DNA of 64,000 nucleotides, from the NCBI GenBank assembly GCA_963930775.1, contig OZ005695.1, forward strand, positions 3,162,001 to 3,226,000, read 5' to 3'. The stretch is from Cliona cf. orientalis (Eukaryota > Porifera > Demospongiae > Clionaida > Clionaidae). The translations under genes were made by a program, and so were the position numbers. Below are positions 34,701 to 47,106 of the stretch, piece by piece (position 1 is the first letter of the stretch; each line of letters opens with the position of its first letter). The notes beneath the pieces are model-generated. The model worked only from the letters and a program-made list of their open reading frames with translations. It ran no database searches and had not been told where the DNA came from.

Positions 34701-37700
34701 CCCCACAATAGACTAAGACTTAGTATAGTTATAATAGCCAATGCAATGTACGTGGGGTACAGGTTACATGTTCTATTACCATGATTATGTGATGATCCTT
34801 ACTGGATAGTTAATGTTATGTGCGATGGGCTTACATGTTAGACTGATCGACCTATGTACTGGTGATCTTTTGTTTCAAGTCACATACACTTGCTCCGAGT
34901 CCTGCTTCATTGAGAGCGTCCGTCAGATTTTCTAGCGTAGCGAAGCTAGTGCTCCCTCGACTGTCCCCAGGAGCCCACTGGAGCCACTCCTCAAGCATCG
35001 CCACCAACCAGCTTAGGGGAGCACTCTGTGATAGATTCGGTCTAGCCTCGATAGTGGCTAGTTCACCAGTCAGAAAGCCCAGATGTATGCCAATCTCTCT
35101 CCATTTGGCTATATGAAGCTTTAGCTGGCGCAACAGCAATGGCAGATCTCTATTGGTGAGCTGTTTTGTTTTGTTCTCATCCTCTGCAAGGAGAGATAAT
35201 AATATTACACCAATACAACAAGTATGTTTAATGTCACAATCATGGGATAATGTGGCTAGCATGCATGATCGTCTATTAACAGTACAGGCCCACAAAACAG
35301 AGACATAGTTCATGCACAAACAGTATCCTCATTAACACCGTGCGCATGTGCAGATGGAAGCGGTTGCAGAGGCCACACCCCTTGGCAAAGCAAGCAAGTG
35401 TGCTATGGCAACGTTCTCGCTCTGCTCAAACGTTGCTACTGGACTACTGACAGGTATGAACAGACCTCGCCTCTCGCTTCGCTCGAGGCTCGGTGGCTAG
35501 CGCCAGCGCCTGCTTAGCAGGCCTTTCGAAAAGCGCGGCGCTTTCGCGCCGATCGTTCGATCGACAATGCGTCTCTAGCTGTAGCTATGGCCCGAGGCAT
35601 TAAGGCCACTCTTCTTTGTGCACACGGCCCTACAGTTCTGACCAATCCTGAGCCTTGTAGTGCGGCTCGTTCATAGCAACCGGGCGCATCCAAGACGCGT
35701 ATCCATGCCCTCATGTAATGACACGGACTATGTAAGAAAAATGACCGTCTGAAAAATATTTTTCGTTGTATATAGTATAATAATAAATTATATACAAGTC
35801 TTTTGGTTTCCACTCACTGAGCTTTGTATCCAGCCCACTGGCTGCAGATGGACCAGCTGTGGATGCACCAGAAACAGATGGATCCAGTCTAATTCTTTTA
35901 CTGGGAGGGGGACCTGGACAATCTATAGCTGTTACACAATACAGTGAGAGTCATAATATTATTAGCAGATTGTAAGTTAGTCTGGTATATATACCTATTG
36001 CAGCCAAGTCTCCAAATATTTCTGCAGGTTGAGAATTAGGATCTGGAAAATTAAATAAAAAGTGGGTAGGAGAAAGGAGTATGTACAAAGTGATCACAAT
36101 GGCATGGTTGGTGTATAGCTAATGTGTTGGTTCATACCTTCAGCTAGTCTCGTGAACCAGACTATTCCCTCAGCAGTGCTGGGTGTATTGCATCACTAGC
36201 ACGCAGGAGGGTGATGCAATACACCCAGCACTGTGGAGGGATTGGTCTCAGGGTTTCATCTAGCAACAAAAATTTGGGATGGAAGCACGATAAATAAGTG
36301 GGTGTATTTAGCACACCAAGTTCTTGGGACGTATTTATAGGAGAATTTCTTTAATTCCTTCAGATGGTTTCGGGTAGTTTTTGATCAAACACAAAATAAT
36401 GCTAGTGGTTTAATTTGGTGACTAATTGTAATATTTTGATGCTTAATTTAATTAGGGGGAGCTAGAGAGTTTGGAGGGGGGATAGGGGGGAAAGCTTCTC
36501 CCCTGTGTCCCCCCCCCCTCCCAACCGGATGAAACCCTGGGCAAGACTAACCTTCAGCAGGGAGGTTGATGACAAAGACATCATTAGGATACTTTGCTCC
36601 TTCCAGATTGACTTGATGTTTCAGAGTTGGGACCTTTTTCTTCTTTCCAGAAACTTTAGCTAATAACTGGCAGCATGGAGTCAACTGGCCCCCTCTAAAG
36701 TTGTCCACCTGCTTCTTGGTTATCTGAGGTGGTAGCCAGTGAGGGAAGTTGGTTGCTATGCTTGTTGGATATGGTGTACACAAGAACTCACCACAGGGCG
36801 CATCAGTGGTGTGATCTCCCAGCCCTTGATAGAGAGACCCTCCATGGGAATGTTCAGGGAGATGGCATCTGCCTCGAATTGTACCAGTTGCTGTACACCA
36901 AGTAGAGCTTTCTCTTTGTACTTCTTTTCTATCTCCTAGAGGGAACAATAGCGAGCTACAGTTGTGTTGCATTGACGACTAACTCACAGTGAGATGTGCT
37001 TCAACATTCCATGACACTACAAAATGAATTTTGCACAGATTTGGGCGTCCAATATAGATGAGTTGTGAACAGTATTCCCTGTCCTCTGATCCCTCTTGTG
37101 TTACTCCCACTCCAGAGAAACTGTTCAGTTCAATGACTCCATAGGAGTTGTGGCTGGTGAAGTTACCCCTCGAAAGCTGTTTGAAGGTGTAGGGGAGCTG
37201 TTTCTGACTGCAAATAGCTCGAACAAAACTTAATTTAAGATTAGTAACATTCTCTGACTTAGCGCAGTGCTGGATTTCCACTGTGATTGGTTTAGTGAAC
37301 TTGTGCACATGCTCACAGCGCAGCCAGAAGATGGCACTGACCAGATGGGAGTTCTCAGGGAACTCATACTGGCCCGCTAGAGACGCCTTGATGTTGATGG
37401 TGCAATGCTCCATGTCTGCTGGCAGACAGCCCTTAGGGACGCTGAGCTTTAGGCCATAGCCAGGCCATGTGATTTGCTGGTCATGATCAGAGTAGACCAC
37501 CACAGTCATTTCTCCACACACTTCTACACCACGCAAGTTCCAGGTGGCTGTGGACATGTAGCTAGCTCCACAAACTGTTGCAGTGATAGAATGAGATGAC
37601 ATACCAGTAGTGGATTGAGCAGACATTGTCTCAGCTTTGGTCATTGGGCCAGCTTCTTCCTTCTTCACTGAAAGGAGAGCATGTGGCTCTCCTTCAAGAG

Positions 37701-40700
37701 TAAGTGGTTCTTCTTTGAGCTCTGTCTTCACACCAGGAGGGAGAGCAACTGGCTTCTCTTCATGCAAGAATGGTTTAGTGTCTCTCTGATCATCTTCTAC
37801 AAGCACACACACATTGTTATGCATACACATTACACCAAACAAGCAAGCAGAGGCTATTGTTGGTACAATGGACATACATTCCTCCTTTATCGGTACCACC
37901 CCAAACTACTGGTACGATCGAAAATAAAGTTAAGAAAGGAGCACTTCGATTCTGTGCGCGTTTGAACCTTCATCTACTAAGCTTCAACGACCCTGAGTAT
38001 CACCGCTACAAACTTGCTTCAACGTCGAAACATCATCATCATCAATTTTTTAATCACTTGCACCTGTGCATTTGGGCATGATTGGACACTGAACAGTCTA
38101 TATAATCGTGGATGTCAGCATTGTACCCACCAATGCTCACGCTAACCGCGTATTTGTACAGTCCTTTTCACCTGTGATAGATGCATACTATACTTGTTTT
38201 CAATATGTACCTGAGTCATAGGGTCTGTAAATGGTGAAGGTGTTGTGGGGATATTTGACACCACTTAATGTCACTAAATGTCTCAGGGTGGTAGGTCGCT
38301 CCATTTCACATGTGGCCATCAGTTGACACGATGGAATACGTTTTCCTTTTTTGAAGTTATCTACCTCCTTTCTCTCAATCTGTAGAAATATTTTCCACAT
38401 GAAAATGTGCACCCCACTCCCATACACAGAGAGAACAAAAATTGTATAAGAGAAGAGTATCCCTATCAAAATTGTAGGTGTAAGCAGTTTGTCAAGGAAG
38501 TGGTACAGCTGAACCTACCACAGGAGGTCCCAGTGCTGTGATTCTATATGCCTCATCACTTGTTGTGGCTCCTTCTGGGGGAATATCCAGTCTGATCAAA
38601 TTCTGATCACTTTCAAATTCAAGTAGCTGATCATGTCCCAGGGTGGCATTCATTTTTCGATAATATTTGCTGATAATCTGTAGGTGTAAAGGACATTAAT
38701 TTTGTACTTACACATTAGGCCACACAAAATAAAGTTCACTATCATACCATACAATTTCTAAGAGAGTATTATTATGTATAACTTAATATTAGCACCCATT
38801 AATAGGCTATGATTATTATTTACATACCTTGTTATGCATTTTGGTATTCCAAAATATGGTGAAGTGAACCTTGTGGCCTTTGGGCTGGTCACTGTAATGA
38901 GTGCTAGCACTGTATTGTCTTTCCTTTGCACCTTTCTTCCCAACTCCATATCCACCAAAGAAGCTGTCTAGTTCAATAAATCCGTAGGAGCTATGATGTG
39001 AAAAATTGCCCGGTATGGTCTCAAAATTAACCCTTTCTTCACCATGATCCATGGAACTGGCTTTAACAAAACACAGCTGTGATGCACCCTCTGGTTTAGC
39101 ACAGTGTTGAATTTCAAGAGTAAGTGGTCGAGAAAATTGGCGTTTGGGAACACATTCTATCCAATAAACTGCACTAACAAGGTGGGTATCCTGGGGTAAT
39201 TGATAATCTCCCATAATGGTGGCTTTAATGTGGATGCTACACTGCTGTAGGTTGGCGGGTAGAGAGTTCTCAGGGATGTAAAGATTCAGACCACATTCAT
39301 CCCAGGAGAAGAGCTGCTCAGAGTTTGTCACTAGTACTGATGTCTCAGCTACAAGATGCTCTGTGCACATACATGTAGGAAATAAATAGAATAGCTATAC
39401 GCGTACATAAACAAGAGTAGATTAGGACAAAAACTAGAGCTCTCTAGACCATGCCACATACTCCATACATACTTGCATGATACAGTTGACCTCAGCTGTA
39501 TTGGAATGTACATGCATGACTCAGTGCACTTAAGGACTGTCTGGAATCGAAGAAGCTACAATTTTCAGTCACATTCAAGGACCCTTTTTAAGCACCTAGT
39601 AAAAGTATCAGAGGCTGATCAGGGTACCATATGAAAGATAAATCCAAGCACCTTCCGAATATTTAATTATTAACCGCAACCAAGTAACTAATTAGGCGTG
39701 GCAGCGCCATTCAGCCACGCCCTCTAAAACACTAAATCGAGATATCCGGAATTTAAGCAGCAACTTCTACCGAACCTTAGCTACACAAACGGAGGCTTAC
39801 TATGATGATCTAACATATCAGCGGGCGGATTGTCAAAAAACCCCTCTGCTACGATTTTAATGAGGTTTAATTGTATGCAATTAAAGCAGGTTAATTGCAG
39901 CACTATCCCTGTTACATTGTATATTCTAAAGGGATGCAGCCCTGCGCGAGCAGGCTGGTGCATCCTGTAGGTCCTTGCACTAGCAAGGGCTTGGAGACAA
40001 GCTGGCTTATGAGATTATCGATGTTTCCATAACGCGGGGTGCCTTTAGGACAGTGTGTTGTCTAGTGCCTCTGGAGACAAACAAACAAACAAACAAACAC
40101 TATGGTATGGCAGGGCTGCTTGTCACATGTGCATAGGGCATGCAAGCGTGCAGCCAGCAGCTTTAAAAACTCACTCAAATGTAACAAAGAGTGAAGTTAG
40201 TGAAGTCTCAGACAGAGCTTGAGGAGGAACTACAGTATCTTGTGTTTGCCCCGCCTCACCCTCCACTCAATGTTTTATTTTTATTTATTTTTGTTTTGTT
40301 TTTATTTTTCTCCGTCAAGTTATCTTGACGTGATTAGCCTGGTAGGATGTTGGGTGCAGGGAAGTGGTGCCACTTTCCCCTTTTTATTTCGGGAACCCCA
40401 AGCCTTTGTGTGAAGGTTTTTGCTGCGGCAAGATTGAGGATGATACCCGTCAAGCGTCTATCCTCTAGCCAACAGTCTTGCCAGTTCATATGCAGCTAAT
40501 GGGGAGCCTAGGCACCCAGCTGACTACCTGGGCTTCCTGCAAACAACAACTCTGGTTAGCTGCCTAGCCAGCGGACTTAAACTTCTATGACAATTGGGAA
40601 AGGATAGGCAAGCAATTAAGTCGCAAAAAACTAGATTTTGGGGGGATCCACGTCACGATGTTTTGCATGTAGCTCCGAACTGAAAGCAGCCATCGACAGT

Positions 40701-43700
40701 CCGTCCGATAGATTGTCAAGATTGATTGTAAGCTTTGGTTTTTGATCATTAGTGCTGCGAAACCATGAGCACTACAATTCCGGACGGCATTTGCTCGATG
40801 AAGTGAGCTCAAAGCTGCGGCTGTGCGGCTTTTTGCCGTGGCTTGTTCAAGGCTGGTATGATAGTGACGTCACAATACAAGCTACTAATTGGCTCGCAGT
40901 CGGGCGCGCGCCAATGATAATCAGACATGCCTTAACTGCACTGAAGAATGCACGCACTGGGTGAGTAATCAATTCACAATAATGAAAGTACCATAGAATC
41001 CCGCGATTACCCCCCATCCCTTTCCGCATGCTAGCCCATAGCCTCCCCTTAGAGCCTGGGTGTGAGGATAGCTAAACCGGGGAGGGACTTATACGTAGAA
41101 CCGTGACATTTCTTGTTTAATGACCATTAACTACCACACGGGTGCAATTTCTGGCTATTTGATGGGCAAAACTCGAGAAGTAAGGCATAATATGACATGA
41201 ATGGCTAGTGTGCTAGCTGTAGGTTCTGGCTTTTGGACTCAAATATCTACTTTTTACAGTCAGAAGGGGGGAGGGAATTGTGGGATTCTATGGTATTATA
41301 AAATGCACGCAACATACCTGTAATATCCTGGTCACTGGTCTGTTGTGCAATAGACACTGATGATGACATCTGCTTGAATGCAGTATATTTGGCAGGATAA
41401 GGGCTTTTGGGTGGGAGTGGGGATGGCTGAGCTGGACTGGGAGGGAGGCCAAACTCACTACCAGCAGGACTGAGGACACCCGATGATGGAGCAGGGCTGA
41501 GAGCAGATCCTGGACTGGGGGCACTCATCCAGCTAGGAGCAGGGCTGGGTCCACTACCCCAGCTAGAAGCATATCCACTATCCACAGAGCTAGGGCCAGG
41601 AGTAGGGGCATAATAGGGACTTGGAGGATGAAGAGTTTTACCAGCAGATCTTGTCATTTGAGTGGTTGATGTTTGTGCAGCTGACGGTTTACTTTCTTGA
41701 CTCACTACAATCCTCTTTCTTTCTTCACTTTGAAGGAGTTCAATTATTTCATTATGGCCACCAAACTGTGCAAACAATAAAGCATTCCATCCATCTCTAT
41801 CTTGCAGTTTTGGATCGGCTCCATGTTCTAACAGAATCTTAGCTACTTCTGTATGGCCGTTTTGACACGCTATGATCAAAGATGATAGTCTGTCACTCAT
41901 TTGATGGTTTATTTGAGCTCCATAATTTATTAGATTTTTTGCAATATCTGCACTTCCACTTAGACTTGCACTCATTAGTGCCGACCATCCATTAATCTTC
42001 AAAGCATTCACATTAGCTCCACCATTTAACAAAAGTTTTGCTATTTCCGTATGTCTGTACTGACTTGCACACATCAAAGCAGACAATCCATACTTCAGAC
42101 AAACATTCACATCTGCTCCGCATTGAATTAACATTTTAACAGTTTCTACGAATCCATTCTGCACTGCATACATAAGAGCTGACCATCCATCAGTGGTTTG
42201 CATGTTTATATCAGCTCCTAGTTGAAGCAAATGCCTGGCTGTTTCAGTATGTCCTTTTTGACATGCAATCATCAGAGGTGACATGTTTTGTCTCAGCATA
42301 AATGCTTCGTGTTCTGATATGAGTTTAGCTATTTCAAAATGTCCATACTGATTTGCAAACATAAATGCTGACCTTCCACTGTTGTGTCGCAGATTAATGT
42401 CTGCTCCATGAATTAGCAAATAATTAACTATTTCTGAGTATCCTTTCTCACTTGAAGCCATTAAAGCTGAAGATCCATCATCACACTGCATATTAATAAT
42501 AGCTCCATATTCTAGTAACAGTTTGGCTATTTCCGTCTGCCCTTTTAGACATGCAATATATAATGCTGAAGCTCCATCCTTTTGTTGCATATTAACATTA
42601 GCTCCACGGTCAAGCAATAATTTGGCTGTTTCTGTACGTCCGTTTTGACTTGAAATGATTAAAGCTGATGCTCCATCATGACGTTGCATGTTAACAATAG
42701 CTCCATGGTCAAGCAATAATTTGGCTGTTTCTGTGTGTCCATTTTGACTTGAAATGAATAAAGCTGAAGCTCCATCACTGATTTGCATATTAATATTAGC
42801 TCCATGGTCAAGCAATAATTTGGTTGTTTCTGTATGTCCGTATTGACTTGAATGACACAAAGCGAAATACCCTTCATTATCTTGCATGTTAACATTAGCA
42901 CCATGGTCGAGCAATAGTTTGGCTGTTTCTGTGTGTCCATTAAGGCTTGAAATCATTAAAGCTGAGTATCCGTCATTATCTTGCATATTAACATTAGCAC
43001 CAGCTGAAGCTCCATTATTGTTTTGCATGTTAACATTAGCTCCACGGTCGAGCAATAATTTGGCTGTTTCTGTGTGTCCGTTATGACTTGAAATGTATAA
43101 AGCTGAAATCCCTTTGTTATCTTGCATGTTAACATTAGCTCCACGGTCGAGCAATAATTTGGCTGTTTCTGTATGTCCGTTTTGACTTGAAATGTATAAA
43201 GCTGAAATCCCTTTGTTATCTTGCATGTTAACATTAGCTCCACGGTCGAGCAATAATTTGGCTGTTTCTGTATGTCCGTTTTGACTTGAAATGTACAAAG
43301 CTGAAAACCCTTCGTTACTTTGCATGTTAACATTAGCACCATGGTCGAGCAATAACTTCGCTGTTTCCACATGTCCCTCTTGACTTGAGTGCATTAAAGC
43401 AAACCATCCACTATTTTTTTGCATGTTGACATTAGCTCCATGATCAAGCAGTAACTTTGCTATTTCTGTGTGTCCATACAAACATGAAATCATTAAAGCT
43501 GACCATCCTTCACTTTGTTGCATGTTAACAGTAGCACCATAGTCCAACAATAGTCTAGCAATAGTTATGTGGCCCGTCCCACAGGCTGCCATTAATGCAG
43601 ACTCACTATCTAGTCCATTAGTTGAATTAACTTGTGCTCGATACTGTAGTAGCAACTTGGCGACTTGGAAGTGTCCACGCCATGTTGCTTTAAATAGAGC

Positions 43701-43817
43701 GCATTGCAGGTTTTCATCTTTCTGGTCGATATCTGCTCCTTGTTCCAATAGCCTCTTCACTGTTTCAAAGTCTCCTCGATCGCTTGCCGAGACCAACAAA
43801 GACGACGATCGATACAT
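31797..43817 (-). CDS. Gene D: ankyrin-repeat / ZU5 / UPA-position module / Death-domain protein
   Basis: Exons 41318-43817, 38828-39360, 38519-38677, 38211-38379, 32417-32485 and 31797-32131 join in frame to 1254 residues. About 22 ankyrin repeats are followed by the Pro-rich tail with DSGYAS, a ZU5 domain, the UPA-position module, a basic linker (GRKRRRSD) and a Death domain ending KKYCE. The ZU5 motif that reads DSFS in the other copies is DSFFGG here, so a putative cleavage serine is lost. One ankyrin repeat is cut: GASA runs straight into GANVNMQ near 43000. The intron from 38210 to 32486 contains gene D' on the same strand. Since exon 4 ends in phase 1 and the D' ZU5 exon (acceptor at 37797) starts in phase 1 only 414 bases away, D may instead be spliced into D' and end with its Death domain at 34852. 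Confidence 0.75.
32486..34851. other. Mostly featureless intron DNA with two exon-like segments
   Basis: Minus-strand 32643-32762 is open (GPAIPSRPVAGHQQQ) with a strong donor AAAGTAAGA but no recognised domain. Plus-strand 33879-33963 is also exon-like. A C-run (33692-33709) is followed by a cut TACCGTAGTGTCC-type MITE (33712-33778). The phrase AGGGTCAAAAAGTACACAAA at about 33467 repeats 31671. Otherwise AT-rich with no gene seen. Confidence 0.5.
33879..33963 (+). other. Plus-strand exon-like segment, unrecognised
   Basis: Preceded by a pyrimidine-rich acceptor (TTATTTTTGTAG) and followed by CAGGTACATA. One frame is open over 28 codons (SFGAPAPNEYRLVVEGQ) while the others have stops. No partner exon was found, and all real genes here are on the other strand. 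Possibly a captured or relic exon. Confidence 0.3.
34852..37875 (-). CDS. Gene D': ZU5 / UPA-position module / Death-domain protein lacking its coiled-coil exon
   Basis: Exons up to 36988 (ZU5), 36792-36935, 36552-36723, 35994-36041, 35818-35928 and 34852-35183 are phase-compatible. The ZU5 exon has an acceptor at 37797. An in-frame ATG at 37875 upstream of that acceptor would add a hydrophobic segment (SIVPTIASACLFGV) and give 564 residues. The ZU5 domain (YGLKLSVPKGCLPADMEH, ITVEIQHCA) ends ELNSFSGVG. A linker exon carries a GPPPSKRIRLDPS basic motif. The C-terminal Death domain (IAKWREIGIHLGF, LEEWLQWAPG, LTDALNEAGLG) differs from that of B, C, D and E'. Compared with E' the coiled-coil exon is lost: only its last codons (PIKEE) remain at about 37880-37896. 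It may be a separate gene or the 3' half of gene D. Confidence 0.65.
35330..35760. other. GC-rich insertion in gene D' last intron
   Basis: More GC-rich than its surroundings, with GCGCGGCGCTTTCGCGCCGA near 35535 and CTCGCTTCGCTCGAGGCTCG near 35473. The second resembles the ends of the insertion in gene E (GACCTCGCTTCGCTCGG). It has no counterpart in E'. Probably mobile DNA, but I could not define its ends. Confidence 0.35.
36145..36547. mobile_element. Hairpin MITE in D' with a second element nested in its right arm
   Basis: Left arm TAGTCTCGTGAACCAGACTA and loop region GGGTGTATTGCATCAC pair with the right arm, which is interrupted after ATTGGTCT near 36249. The interrupting piece (about 36249-36539) has its own ends CAGGGTTTCATC and GATGAAACCCTG. 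The outer element resumes as GCAAGACTA. The outer element is flanked by ACCTTCAGC on both sides (36136-36144 and 36548-36556... allowing for the reading ACCTTCAGC after ACTA), matching copies at 52075-52193 and 52578-52695. Confidence 0.6.
39361..40988. other. Gene D intron 1, unit-specific DNA
   Basis: About 39.5-40.98 kb is not shared with the other three genes. It contains an (ACAA)n run at 40077-40099 and a GTGAAGGTTTTTGCTGCGGC region. A retroposon tail is possible, but no coding sequence is recognisable. Confidence 0.45.
40989..41295. mobile_element. Intron-1 MITE (CCGTAGAATCCC family), gene D copy
   Basis: Ends TACCATAGAATCCCGCGATT and GTGGGATTCTATGGTA are inverted repeats. Length 307 bases. 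It ends 22 bases from the exon 1 donor, as in genes B, C and E. Confidence 0.75.
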
Positions 43818-43875
43818 GAACGCTATATTGAATGGATCTCGTTATGTAGCAGCAGAGATCAATCGGCGATCAGGT

Positions 43876-43887
43876 CAGTGCGCACTG
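43876..43887. promoter_or_regulatory. Palindrome CAGTGCGCACTG upstream of gene D
   Basis: Same palindrome as at 16027, 59 bases upstream of the gene D start codon. Confidence 0.45.
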
Positions 43888-44662
43888 ATCGACGCACCAC
43901 AGTGACCAAGGTAAAGCCGGACGCACTGGCCCACAGTCTCTGAACTTAGTTCTCACTATCACCTTCTTCTCCCAGACAGCGCGAATTGTGGTTGATGGAT
44001 GTAAGGCCACTCCAAGTCAATCATTCATTACACCAGCCAGTTGTCTCAAGTACATGCGGGTGGTTAGGACTGGGACTAAGCTAATTAAATTAAGATAGGA
44101 AGAGGAATTACTTAAATGATACCACAGATGCATGCTCAGCAAATCTTGAGTGCATATTATTATCACATACAGTTCATGCTATGAGCTGTTCAAGTACACA
44201 GGCAGTTTAATTTAACAGTAAATTCTAATGCAGACCATAGTGCATCAACAAATTTAATATTCGATGACCATCATGGCATGTACAGCAGGCAATGAGCTAG
44301 AAATTGAGATCTTGAGAGTATCACAATGTGACTCAATATATCGTTCTACGTCCTGTTTACTATGAATATCATATGATATTCACAAACTGAAAACAGTTAC
44401 TAAAAATAGAAATCTGATACTATTTTCTCTTGCCCAGTAATTCTTCAATCTAAATGATAATACGGAAGGGTAAAATCAAGAGTACTCTTGGTAAAATTAA
44501 TAATAAATGCAGTCTACAAATTCCTTACCTGTTGTCTATACATTATTTTCAAGTCGTCGATGTCTAGTTTCAGTTCCTCTGCCTCTTCTGCCTACTTTCC
44601 ATACATCTGAAGCATGGCCTTGTGCTTCCTCTCCACTTCCTGGAAATGATAATGAAAATTAA

Positions 44663-44884
44663 TACCGTATAGCCGGAAAATTTGGCGGGGAATTAAATTT
44701 GGTGGTTTGGTAGTCTATTATTACAACCACCAAATTAAAATCCGCCAAAATTTCCTACTTGCATATATACGTATGGCGATCCCGTACTGAACCGCCAAAT
44801 TTAAATCCGCCAATATTCTTGCAATAGCAATTTTGGGCTCAACCACCAAATTTAATTCCCGCTAATATTTCCGGCTATACGGTA
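44663..44884. mobile_element. MITE (CCGTATAGCCGGAAA family), copy 1
   Basis: TACCGTATAGCCGGAAAATT is mirrored by ATATTTCCGGCTATACGGTA. Inside are several copies of CCGCCAAATTTAA and its complement AATTTGGCGG, so the whole 222 bases can fold on itself. Confidence 0.85.
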
Positions 44885-44931
44885 GTAAATCTACAAGGAC
44901 AATCCTGACAATAAGAACACCTTTTTTTGGG

Positions 44932-44952
44932 GTGGGGGGGGGGGGGGGGGGG
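44932..44952. repeat. G homopolymer run
   Basis: About 20 G residues broken by one T, following TTTTTTTGGGG. Such runs recur at 1899, 13379, 25505 and, as C, at 33692, 47656 and 57948. They often sit inside MITEs and are likely length-variable. Confidence 0.8.
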
Positions 44953-45137
44953 AGAAGAGATATCACGTGATAGCTAGTGCCTACTCCATGTATGCTAAAC
45001 AACCGTGTTCATTCTAATGGACTTCACGATTAACTTTTGTGCAATTTTCTGGTAAAGGTCATCACACTTGATTTTCTTTCACTAATTATTAGATATTGCA
45101 CTTTATTAGTATAAACACGGTATCTATTGACAGGCTA

Positions 45138-45290
45138 TACCGTATAGCTGGAAATTTTGGTGGGGAATTAAATTTGGCGATTTGGCGGTCTATACAACCG
45201 CCAAATTAAAATCCGCCAATATTTTTGCAATAGCGATTTGGGGCTCAACTGCCAAATTTAATTCCCGCCAATATTTCCGGCTATTTGGTA
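45138..45290. mobile_element. MITE (CCGTATAGCCGGAAA family), copy 2
   Basis: TACCGTATAGCTGGAAATTT is mirrored by ATATTTCCGGCTATTTGGTA. It is shorter than the copy at 44663 but has the same CCGCCAAATTAAAAT words. Confidence 0.8.
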
Positions 45291-45584
45291 TCATGGGCTC
45301 TCTGGCCAGCAAGTTGGAGTTTTAAGTGGAAAGGCTGCAACTTTTAATAAACCTCTTTCTTGTACTACCAGTGTACCTGTAACTTTTGCTTCAGAGATGG
45401 GATTGTGTCGACTTCATTCTTGAGTGTTTCATTCTGAGCTGATAGGTTAGCCAAGTCCTCTGCCATGGCAGCTCGAGAACGCTCCAGCGAACCAACCAAA
45501 TTCTGAAACAACAAAATTAATACTCAGTCAATATACATGCACTGATAAAAAAACCATTGCAGGTTGTATATGTATGTATCTATA

Positions 45585-45785
45585 TACTGTATAGCAGGAA
45601 ACTTTCGAGGGAGAAAACTTTCGCAGATTGGAGCATTTTGTAGAGAAAACTTTCACGGAATGTTAAACTGATCGCATAATAAGTGTGGCATGCCTAAAAT
45701 TTCGTGGAGAAAACTTTTACGGGTGGTTGTAAAATCGCGAAATTCGTGAAGATTTTATCCCTCAAAAACTTCCCGCTATACAGTA
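45585..45785. mobile_element. MITE (TACTGTATAGCAGGAAACTTTC family)
   Basis: Ends TACTGTATAGCAGGAAACTT and AACTTCCCGCTATACAGTA are complementary. The interior has repeated GAGAAAACTTTCGC words, related to the element at 11531. Confidence 0.8.
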
Positions 45786-47062
45786 TTAGCTCCATAATAT
45801 CCCAGGCCCTCCTACTTTGTAACATGCATCATTAAAGGCTGATATGTGCCTGGTGGGGACAAACGAGGCTAGTCATGCACAGACACATCACTGATGGTTC
45901 AGTGTTACTGGTATACCTGACTGTTTGCCAGCTCTCCTTCCTTCTGTTTGAGTAGAGACTGGAGCTGCTCTATCAGTGAGGCAGATGGTGCCACGCCCCC
46001 TCGACTGGTGTGTAGTGACATGTCAGACACACTCCCCCCACCCTCACTGGCAGCATGGAGGGACTTCTCAAGAATATCACTCTACAAAAATTAATAGGGA
46101 CATAAATTCTGGTATAATATTCCTCAACAACTGGGGAGAATTTAGCCATCCCACCTGTAATGCCTGATACTACCTGTATATAAATGTACCTGACTTCCAG
46201 TGCTTGACTGCCGAGAGACTGTGCGATTCAGTAACAGGGAACTCCTGTAGAGAAGAATTTATGACCATACACTACTATGGTTGTAGCTATCATCTACATG
46301 TACCTTCTCTTGTGATTCCAGACAAGCCTTTCTACTCTCGGCCTCCAATCTGACTCGCTTATACTCCAACTGACGTTCCAACATCTCCTACACCAGTAGT
46401 TCTCTATAGGAAACATAGTAGCTAAATAGGAAGTGATGAAAAATAATTTCTACAGATCGCAAATTTTTTTGCATTAAGCATGTACAATTTTGCAGTTTTT
46501 GTGGCTAATGACCCATGCCATCTTCTTGCCATAATATTATGGTAAAGGGTCAACAACAATGTATGTCCAATGTATGCACATGTGCATTATACTAGGAAGA
46601 TGATATCATCAGGTGGGGCGAGCCTTCGCTTGTGGCATCAGCTGTACTCCAGAGTTTTTATTTGTAAAGATTGTCATAGTTTTGAGTCACTAACTGGGCA
46701 GGCTATAAAGCACAACCAAATGACTGAATTGGAGCAGCCAGGCTCTCAGTTTGGCCATCATTCTTGACATCCTTGAGTACACTATTAAAGCTGGAGAAAG
46801 GTACAGCTCTACCTATAGCTGAAAACAGTGCCAACCGTGAATGACTGACACTGCCATGGCTACAATTTGAGATGAATAAGTTCGAAAGTTACCCAGTAGC
46901 ATGCTCCACGACGCAGATTTGTATCCTCCTAAGGCCCTTGAGCTCGAGCCACACTGCACTGCCACGATTCCGCCGTTGATGACGACCTTTACCTGTCACA
47001 GTAGGTCTACCACGTGGTGTCTGAGCATGTGCATTGAGTCGTTGCCATGCAAGATCACGCAC

Positions 47063-47065
47063 AAA

Positions 47066-47104
<39 letters not shown>

Positions 47105-47106
47105 AT
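47063..47106. repeat. (AAAT)n microsatellite
   Basis: About eleven AAAT units followed by an AT-rich stretch with ATATATATAT at about 47121. Confidence 0.9.

Larger units (their letters stand above)
44420..46395 (-). pseudogene. TMF1 C-terminal copy 3, nonsense mutation
   Basis: Exons 44420-44449, 44529-44639, 45377-45502, 45917-46081, about 46199-46253 (LLLNRTVSRQSSTGS) and about 46305-46388 (EMLERQLEYKRVRLEAESRK). This copy keeps the most upstream exons of the three partial duplicates. In the 44529-44639 exon the conserved GEKAEE reads G-K-stop (TAG near 44593), so the tail would be lost. Two MITEs and a third element sit in its introns. Confidence 0.8.
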
